Origin: Egicoccus halophilus
GTDB taxonomy: Bacteria; Actinomycetota; Nitriliruptoria; Nitriliruptorales; Nitriliruptoraceae
Assembly (NCBI RefSeq): GCF_004300825.1
Contig: NZ_CP036250.1
Coordinates: 3,483,001-3,547,000 of the forward strand
Direction: 5' to 3'
DNA: 64,000 nt
Below the pieces are notes generated by a model that saw only the letters and a list, made by a program, of their open reading frames with translations, made no database searches and had not been told where the DNA came from. How positions within the stretch are numbered: position 1 is the stretch's first letter; the number at the start of each line of letters is the position of its first letter. This document shows positions 58,635-64,000 of this stretch, one piece after another. The translations under genes were made by a program, and so were the position numbers.

Positions 58635-59168
58635 TCAGCGCCCGACGCGGGTGCGCAGGTCCTGCAGACGGCGGGCGACCGACCCGTCGATCACGGTGTC
58701 ACCGATCTTGGCCCGCACGCCACCGACGACCGTCGGGTCGACGTGGACCTGCACGTCCAGCCGCTTGCCGGTGGCCCGCTCGAGCGCCTCGACCAGCGCA
58801 CGCTGGCGGGTCGCGTCGAGCGGCGCGGCGACGTAGACCTCGGCCAGCTCGCGCGAGCGGAGCTCGGCCGAGCGGGTCGCGACGGCCTCGGCGATCTCGC
58901 CCAGCTCGGAGGCGCGCTCGGCGGCGATGATCATCGCCAGCGCACTGCGGGTCGCCGGGTGCGCGGCGCGCAGCACGTCGGACTCGACGAACTTCAGCCG
59001 CTGCCCGAGAGGCAGGTTGATGTCGATGAGCCGCTGCCGCAGGTCCTCGCTGCCCTCCACCGCCGCGGCGATGGTGCGCAGCTCGGTGCCGACGGCGTCG
59101 AGGGCGTCCTCGCCCTCGGCGAGGGCGACGACGGCCTGCGCGTAGGCGCCCGTCCGTTGGGTCGTCAT
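58635..59168 (-). CDS. atpH: ATP synthase delta subunit
   Basis: 177-aa subunit that joins the top of F1 to the b-stalk. The N-terminal six-helix domain ([31 protein letters not shown]) and the C-terminal [50 protein letters not shown] (OSCP signature) are visible. It is a normal-length delta, not the fused b-delta of mycobacteria; a separate atpF is present. Confidence 0.95.
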   Translation of the reverse strand: MTTQRTGAYAQAVVALAEGEDALDAVGTELRTIAAAVEGSEDLRQRLIDINLPLGQRLKFVESDVLRAAHPATRSALAMIIAAERASELGEIAEAVATRSAELRSRELAEVYVAAPLDATRQRALVEALERATGKRLDVQVHVDPTVVGGVRAKIGDTVIDGSVARRLQDLRTRVGR

Positions 59169-59292
59169 GGGCCGGTCCTCGTTGGTCCGGTGAGCGTCGG
59201 CTGCGCCCGTCGCCTGGCGACCGTGGAGCCGGTCGGTTCGGCGTTGCGGGCGGCCCGGCCGGGTGGTCCGGTCCGGGCGCGACGACGTCGGG

Positions 59293-59829
59293 TCAGTTCT
59301 GGCTGGCGAGTCGCTGGATGTAGTCGTCCACCAGCGACTGGTGGGTCGTGGGGTCGAGTTCGCGCTCGACGATGCGCGAGGCGAGCTCGACGGAGATGGC
59401 GCCGACCTGCATGCGCAGTTCCTGCAGGGCGCGGTCGCGTTCGGCGTTGATGTCGGCCTGCGCCCGCGAGACGATCGCGGCGGCCTCGGTCTCCGCCTTC
59501 GCGACGATGTCGCGGCGCAGGGACTCGGCCGTGGCCTTGGCGTCCTCGATGATGGCGTTGGCCTCACCGCGGGCGTCGGCGATCTGGGCGTCGAAGTTGC
59601 GCCGGGCCTCTTCGGCCTCGACCAGCTTCGCGTCCGCGTCCTCCATCTTGCCCTGGATGGCGGCCGACCGCTCCTCGAGCACCTGGTTGGCCTTCGGGAA
59701 GACGAACTTCATCATCCCGAGCATGAGCAGGGCGAAGGCGACGAAACCCCAGATCAGCTCCGGTGCGGCCGGAACCAGCAGCTGGGCCCCCGAGGCGTCC
59801 TCTGCGGCGACGGCGAGCAGCGTGATCAC
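59293..59829 (-). CDS. atpF: ATP synthase subunit b
   Basis: 178-aa peripheral-stalk protein. One membrane helix (ELIWGFVAFALLMLGMMKFVFP, about residues 24-45) is followed by a long charged coiled coil (NQVLEERSAAIQGKMEDADAKLVEAEEARRNFDAQIADARGEA) and the dimerising C terminus. The start is GTG at 59829 with CAGGAGTCAAC before it. It lies 28 bp after atpE. The 124-bp gap to atpH holds only a GC-rich stretch with no evident gene. Confidence 0.95.
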   Translation of the reverse strand: MITLLAVAAEDASGAQLLVPAAPELIWGFVAFALLMLGMMKFVFPKANQVLEERSAAIQGKMEDADAKLVEAEEARRNFDAQIADARGEANAIIEDAKATAESLRRDIVAKAETEAAAIVSRAQADINAERDRALQELRMQVGAISVELASRIVERELDPTTHQSLVDDYIQRLASQN

Positions 59830-59857
59830 GTTGACTCCTGACGGTGGCGTGCGACGT

Positions 59858-60142
<285 letters not shown>

Positions 60143-60937
60143 TCAGTGCGATTCCAGCGACGAGCTGATGTACACCGCGGTGAGCAGCGTGAAGATGTAG
60201 GCCTGGAGGCCGATGATGAACAGCTCGAAGGCGAACACCAGCGGCGAGATCCCCAGCGCCAGGATGCCGACCGGCAGGCCGGGTCGCGGGTAGAGGAACA
60301 CGTGGACGGTCACCAGCGTGATCACCACGAGGATGTGGCCGGCGACCATGTTGGCGAACAACCGGATGGCCAGCGCGAAGGGGCGCAGGATCAGGTTCGA
60401 CACGAACTCGATGATCGCGAGCAGCGGCAGGATCGCCAGCGGCGTGCCCGGCGGGACCGACACTTCCTTGAGGTAGCCGAAGAACCCGTGGTTCTTGATC
60501 CCGACGCCGACGTAGACCGCCCACGCGGTGAGGGCCAGGAAGCCGGTCACCGCCATGCGCGAGGTCGGCGGGAGCATGATGCCGGGCGTGATCTTCATCA
60601 GGTTCATCGCGAAGATGAAGATGAAGAACGTCGTCAGCAGCGGCACGAACCGCACGCCCTTGGGACCGATGATGTCCAGCGCGATGTTGCGGACGAAGTC
60701 GATGACCAGCTCGCAGGCGGACTGCAGCTTGCCCGGCACGACCTTGGAGTCGCGGAACGCCGCCGCGAAGAGCGCGAAGACCAACGCCGTGGCCAGCCAC
60801 ATGATCAACACGGTGCGGTTGATCGAGAAGACGCCCAGGTCGAAGATGGCGGGCATGTCGAACAGGGCGTTGATGTCATCCAGCGCCCCGTCGAAGTTGC
60901 CTCCGTACTCAACCTCGACAGCGAGGAACGGTGTCAC
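60143..60937 (-). CDS. atpB: ATP synthase subunit a
   Basis: 264-aa stator subunit with five to six membrane helices. The essential Arg is in LAIRLFANMVAGHILVVI, and the last helices read ALGISPLVFAFELFIIGLQAYIFTLLTAVYI. The start is GTG at 60937 following CGGAGCTGACGCT; this puts it four bases after the stop of the preceding membrane protein gene. The N terminus FLAVEVEYGG faces outside. Confidence 0.95.
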   Translation of the reverse strand: MTPFLAVEVEYGGNFDGALDDINALFDMPAIFDLGVFSINRTVLIMWLATALVFALFAAAFRDSKVVPGKLQSACELVIDFVRNIALDIIGPKGVRFVPLLTTFFIFIFAMNLMKITPGIMLPPTSRMAVTGFLALTAWAVYVGVGIKNHGFFGYLKEVSVPPGTPLAILPLLAIIEFVSNLILRPFALAIRLFANMVAGHILVVITLVTVHVFLYPRPGLPVGILALGISPLVFAFELFIIGLQAYIFTLLTAVYISSSLESH

Positions 60938-60941
60938 AGCG

Positions 60942-61394
60942 TCAGCTCCGGGTAGCGGCCGAGACCGTCGGCAGGCGACGGGCATCGGGGTCGACGTTGA
61001 ACAACTGCGGGGAACGCGTGAGCCACACGAACTCGGCCACCATCGTCACGGCCAGCGCGATCGCGACCGCGACCGCCAGCGCCTCGGCGTGGAACCAGGT
61101 GGCGCCGGAGGCGGCGTCGAGGATGACGAGGTAGGCCGCGAGGCGGATCCCCAGGCCTCCGACGAGGAGACCGAGACTGGCGTCCGAGGGTCGCGACACG
61201 ATCCAGACCAGCAGCAGGACCGACAGCCCGAACAGCACGGCCGCCAGCGCGACGCCCACGACGGCCGACCAGGCGGCCGGCGCGCCGGCCGTCAGGCCCC
61301 CGACGAGTGCCGCGCTCGCGGCGAGGACCGCCAGCAACCGCCAGGTCCGAACCGCCAGGCGCCAGGCGCTGGCGCGCGTGGGGTCAGCGACCAT
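60942..61394 (-). CDS. AtpI-like membrane protein of the atp operon
   Basis: 150-aa protein with four hydrophobic segments (about residues 18-38, 43-65, 72-92, 105-125). It occupies the place of atpI directly before atpB and overlaps the upstream small gene by 11 bp. Similarity to ATP synthase subunit I is by size, topology and position; no sharp motif is visible. AtpI-type proteins help assemble the c-ring. Start at 61394, with ATG. Confidence 0.7.
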   Translation of the reverse strand: MVADPTRASAWRLAVRTWRLLAVLAASAALVGGLTAGAPAAWSAVVGVALAAVLFGLSVLLLVWIVSRPSDASLGLLVGGLGIRLAAYLVILDAASGATWFHAEALAVAVAIALAVTMVAEFVWLTRSPQLFNVDPDARRLPTVSAATRS

Positions 61395-61722
61395 GGTCGT
61401 CCCGTCCTGCCGCCTCGCGGGCGTCCATGCGCTGGGCACGCAACCACACGAGGTACAGGCCGGCCGCGAAGCCGGCGAGCGCACCGATGGCGAACAACCA
61501 GGGCGTGGTCCCCAGCGCACGATCGATCAGCCAGCCGAGGCCGGCGAGCACCAGGATGCCCGACAGCAACTCGGTGCCCATGCTCCAGCCCTGGTCGAGG
61601 GCGACCATCGACTCACCCAGGTCCCGGCGCACGGAGGTGCGACGGCCTTCGGGCGCAGACGAGGAGAGCAGGGACATCAGCCGGGGACCGATCGGTGGGA
61701 TGCGCCACGACGGGAACGACAC
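61384..61722 (-). CDS. AtpZ/AtpI-type small membrane protein
   Basis: About 112 aa. Two membrane segments (GTELLSGILVLAGLGWLIDRALGTTPWLFAIGALAGFAAGLYLVW) match the AtpZ/AtpI family (putative F0F1 subunit, PF09527), with the polar GWLIDRALGT turn typical of that family. It opens the atp operon. The start is uncertain: GTG at 61722 and ATG at 61677 both lack a good ribosome site. Family members are linked to c-ring assembly or Mg2+/Ca2+ passage. Confidence 0.75.
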   Translation of the reverse strand: MSFPSWRIPPIGPRLMSLLSSSAPEGRRTSVRRDLGESMVALDQGWSMGTELLSGILVLAGLGWLIDRALGTTPWLFAIGALAGFAAGLYLVWLRAQRMDAREAAGRDDHGR

Positions 61723-61769
61723 GCGTCACGGCTCGGGCGCACACCAAGGGGTGGGCGCGATCGGGCCGG

Positions 61770-61799
61770 ACGATAGCAGCGGACGAGAAGGGGCGCCAA
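61770..61799 (-). promoter_or_regulatory. Candidate promoter of the atp operon
   Basis: On the minus strand TTGGCG (61799-61794) and TATCGT (61775-61770) are 18 bp apart, about 48 bp before the first atp gene start at 61722. It lies in the 161-bp gap after the WecA-like gene. Both hexamers match the consensus at four positions. The gap otherwise shows no gene or strong hairpin. Confidence 0.35.
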
Positions 61800-61883
61800 A
61801 GCACGAGCAGGCGACGTGCGGCAGTCCCCGTCCGTGCGCTACAGGGCGCGACGTGGCGTGCGTCGGCCGGCACCGGATGTCGC

Positions 61884-63077
61884 TCAGGCGGTGGTCCGTC
61901 GACGTGGCGGGGCCGGCGGCGCGCCGTCGTCGCGCGTCCCGGGGCGGGTCCCCGCCTCCGGTGCGGTGTCCTCGCCACGGGCCTGGGTCCCCAGTGCCGT
62001 CAGCGCCAGCCCGACGCCGGCGGCGACGAGCAGCCACGGCAGCAGACGCACCATGGGCACGAACGTGGGGCCGACCGAGCCGAACGCCAGCAGCGCCGAC
62101 CAGTAGTACAGCACCAGCACCGCCCGCCGGTGCGAGTGCCCGAACGCGATCAGCAGGTGGTGCAGGTGGCCGCGGTCCCCGGTCGCCAGCGGCCGGCGTT
62201 GCAGCGCCCGGCGCACGACCGCGAACGCCGAGTCGAGGAACGGGATCGCGAGCACCAGCACCGGCACGAGCAGCGGGATCGAGCCGTAGAAGTCGGTGTT
62301 GGACGGCGAGGTGGAGCGTGCGGTGTAGGACACCCCGGCCGCGCCGAGCAGCAGACCGAGCAGCATCGCGCCGGTGTCGCCCATGAAGATCCGTGCCGGG
62401 TGCCAGTTGTGCACCAGGAAGCCGGCCCCGATGCCGGCCACCACGGCCGCGATCAGCGTGGCCGAGGACGGGACCAGGGTCTCGCGGATCCCGCTGCCCT
62501 CGGTCGCCACGCTGAAGGCGAAGAACGCCAGCGCGGCGATCACGCAGACGCCGGCGGCGAGCCCGTCGAGCCCGTCGATGAGGTTGACCGCGTTGATCAT
62601 CGCCACCAGCGCGAGGATCGTCACCACCAGCCCCAGGTCGCTGGACAGCGCGACGATCTCCACACCCGGCACCCACACGTAGACCAGCTGCATGCCGAAC
62701 AGCACCACACCGAGCGCGGCCACGATCTGCCCGGCCAGCTTCACCGTCGGCGGCAGGCCGACGAGGTCGTCGGCGACACCGACCAGCACGATCACCAGCG
62801 CTCCGACCAGCAGGGCCACCGGCTCGGAGGTCGAGGCGAACAGCGGTGCGAACGGGCCGCCGAGCGCCCAGGCGACCGCGAGGGCGGCCAGCACCCCGGC
62901 CAGCATCGCCAGGCCCCCGAGGGTGGGCACTGCGCGCGTGTGGACCCGACGCCCGTCGCCGGGATGGTCCAGTGCCCCCAGCCGGCGTGCCAGCCGGACC
63001 ACCACCGGGGTGATCCCGGCGGTGACGACGAACGCCGTGAGCGCCACCACCAGGTGGTGGAGCAGGGGGCTGTCCAC
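61884..63077 (-). CDS. UDP-GlcNAc:undecaprenyl-phosphate GlcNAc-1-phosphate transferase (WecA/TagO-like)
   Basis: 397-aa polytopic membrane enzyme with eleven or so hydrophobic segments. It transfers GlcNAc-1-P to a polyprenyl phosphate, starting wall glycopolymers such as teichoic acid or arabinogalactan linker. Signature motifs are VGVADDLVGLPP, AVNLIDGLDGLAAG (Asp-Gly-x-Asp-Gly), HNWHPARIFMGDTGAM and the cytoplasmic GDRGHLHHLLIAFGHSHR. MraY is excluded by the HLHH loop. Its GTG at 63077 is two bases after the glyA stop; the ribosome site is weak. Gene order glyA-wecA-atp is widespread in actinobacteria. Confidence 0.9.
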   Translation of the reverse strand: MDSPLLHHLVVALTAFVVTAGITPVVVRLARRLGALDHPGDGRRVHTRAVPTLGGLAMLAGVLAALAVAWALGGPFAPLFASTSEPVALLVGALVIVLVGVADDLVGLPPTVKLAGQIVAALGVVLFGMQLVYVWVPGVEIVALSSDLGLVVTILALVAMINAVNLIDGLDGLAAGVCVIAALAFFAFSVATEGSGIRETLVPSSATLIAAVVAGIGAGFLVHNWHPARIFMGDTGAMLLGLLLGAAGVSYTARSTSPSNTDFYGSIPLLVPVLVLAIPFLDSAFAVVRRALQRRPLATGDRGHLHHLLIAFGHSHRRAVLVLYYWSALLAFGSVGPTFVPMVRLLPWLLVAAGVGLALTALGTQARGEDTAPEAGTRPGTRDDGAPPAPPRRRTTA

Positions 63078-63079
63078 GC

Positions 63080-64000
63080 TCAGGCCGAGGTCGGGGGCAC
63101 CGGCCCGGCCTGCGGGTAGGCCGGGAAGGCGGTGACGAGTTCGCCCACCTCGGCCCGCACGGCGCCGAGTTCGGACTCCGCGCCCGTCAACGCCCGGTCG
63201 ATCAGTTCGGCGACCCGGGCCATCTCGGCGGTGCCCATCCCCTGGGTGGCCACACACGACGCACCGGCCCGGATGCCCGAGGCCACCGCGGGCGGGTGGG
63301 TGTCGAACGGGATCGCGTTCTTGTTGAGCACGATCCCCGCCGCGTCGCAGCGCGCCTCCGCCTCCGCCCCGGTCAACCCGCGCGGCGTGACGTCGGCGAG
63401 GAACAGGTGCGTGTCGGTGCCTCCGGAGGTGACCCGGTAGCCACGCTCGACCAGCCCCGCCGCCAGGGCGCGGGCGTCGTCGAGGATGCGCTGGCCGTAC
63501 TCCTTGAAGCCCGGGTCCATGGCCTCCTTGAGGGCCACGGCCTTGGCGGCGATCACGTGCTCCAGCGGTCCGCCCTGCGTGCCGGGGAAGACCGCCTTGT
63601 CGATCTTCCTGGCCCACTGCTCGTTGGTCAGGATGATCGCCCCGCGCGGGCCACGCAGCGTCTTGTGGGTGGTGAAGGTCACGATGTCGCAGTAGGGCAC
63701 CGGGCTCGGGTGCACGCCGGCGGCGACCAGGCCGATGAAGTGGGCGGCGTCGCACATCAGCACGGCGTCGACCTCGTCGGCGATCGAGCGGAACGCCTCG
63801 AAGTCGAGCTGACGCGGGTAGGCCGACCAACCGGCGATGATCAGCTTCGGACGGTGTTCGCGCGCGAGCCGGCGCACCTCGTCCATGTCGATGCGGTGGT
63901 CGTCCTCGCGCACCCCGTAGGACACGACGTCGAACCACTTGCCGGAGAAGTTGATCGGCATGCCGTGGGTGAGGTGGCCACCGTGCGGCAACGACATCGC
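63080..64000 (-). CDS. glyA: Serine hydroxymethyltransferase (5' part beyond the window)
   Basis: C-terminal 306 or so residues of a PLP enzyme that moves the hydroxymethyl carbon of serine to THF, giving glycine and methylene-THF. The frame enters from the right edge at [12 protein letters not shown]. The cofactor Lys is in [20 protein letters not shown], with [13 protein letters not shown] before it and the C-terminal [31 protein letters not shown]. The start codon is outside the window. It leads the wecA/atp block. Confidence 0.96.
   Translation of the reverse strand, partial: AMSLPHGGHLTHGMPINFSGKWFDVVSYGVREDDHRIDMDEVRRLAREHRPKLIIAGWSAYPRQLDFEAFRSIADEVDAVLMCDAAHFIGLVAAGVHPSPVPYCDIVTFTTHKTLRGPRGAIILTNEQWARKIDKAVFPGTQGGPLEHVIAAKAVALKEAMDPGFKEYGQRILDDARALAAGLVERGYRVTSGGTDTHLFLADVTPRGLTGAEAEARCDAAGIVLNKNAIPFDTHPPAVASGIRAGASCVATQGMGTAEMARVAELIDRALTGAESELGAVRAEVGELVTAFPAYPQAGPVPPTSA

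Noticed and set aside
60528-63119. 863-codon plus-strand frame opposite atpB to the wecA-like gene.
   Set aside because: Antisense to the ATP synthase genes; Arg/His/Gln-rich low-complexity translation typical of a shadow frame.

Overview
The window is one dense, very GC-rich chromosomal segment with no tRNA, rRNA, CRISPR array or insertion sequence that I could recognise. Codon use, GTG starts, gene overlaps and gene order (glyA, wecA-like, atpI-like, atpBEFHAGDC, murA) fit an actinobacterium. The substrate-binding lipoproteins carry long Asp/Glu/Ala/Thr linkers after the lipobox. That is common in salt-adapted lineages such as Nitriliruptoria, but the taxonomic placement is an inference only.

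Positions 1-31,800 form an aromatic-acid catabolic region. A leftward pcaCHGIJBDF operon (ortho cleavage of protocatechuate to acetyl-CoA and succinyl-CoA) is divergent from an IclR regulator and pobA. It is flanked by a TRAP binding protein and a UspA protein. Next come a folate block (nat, a frameshifted folC, folD) and a metF-purU-ligM operon, which together look like a tetrahydrofolate-dependent aryl-O-demethylation and C1-oxidation module. Then follow a GntR/FCD regulator, a secreted tannase/feruloyl-esterase-type protein, a metallo-beta-lactamase-fold protein, a MetE-like methyltransferase, an MFS transporter, an alpha/beta hydrolase with a muconolactone-isomerase-like protein, and a full TRAP transporter with its own UspA protein. 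A second GntR/FCD regulator, ligK and galB face ligAB (extradiol 4,5-cleavage). The pieces suit plant phenolics: esters are opened, methoxyl groups removed, and protocatechuate or gallate-type diols cleaved. A short operator containing GTTGAC, which overlaps a -35-like TTGACA, recurs in front of at least four of these transcription units and points in the direction of transcription each time.

Positions 31,800-50,000 form an amine/polyamine region. Two aldehyde dehydrogenases, an MmsA-type dehydrogenase, a PotABCD-type ABC importer, an FAD amine oxidase, alanine dehydrogenase, a class III aminotransferase and an aminobutyraldehyde-type dehydrogenase all read leftward. They are divergent from a PucR regulator coupled to a second FAD oxidase. 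Uptake, transamination to pyruvate, recycling of alanine and oxidation of aldehydes would feed GABA or malonate semialdehyde into central metabolism. Two unrelated tandem repeat arrays (56 bp and 63 bp) sit directly in front of start codons here.

Positions 50,000-64,000 are housekeeping: a CPBP membrane protease, a SpoIID-domain protein, a MurA with Asp in place of the usual catalytic Cys, the complete ATP synthase operon, a WecA/TagO-like transferase and a glyA that runs off the right edge.
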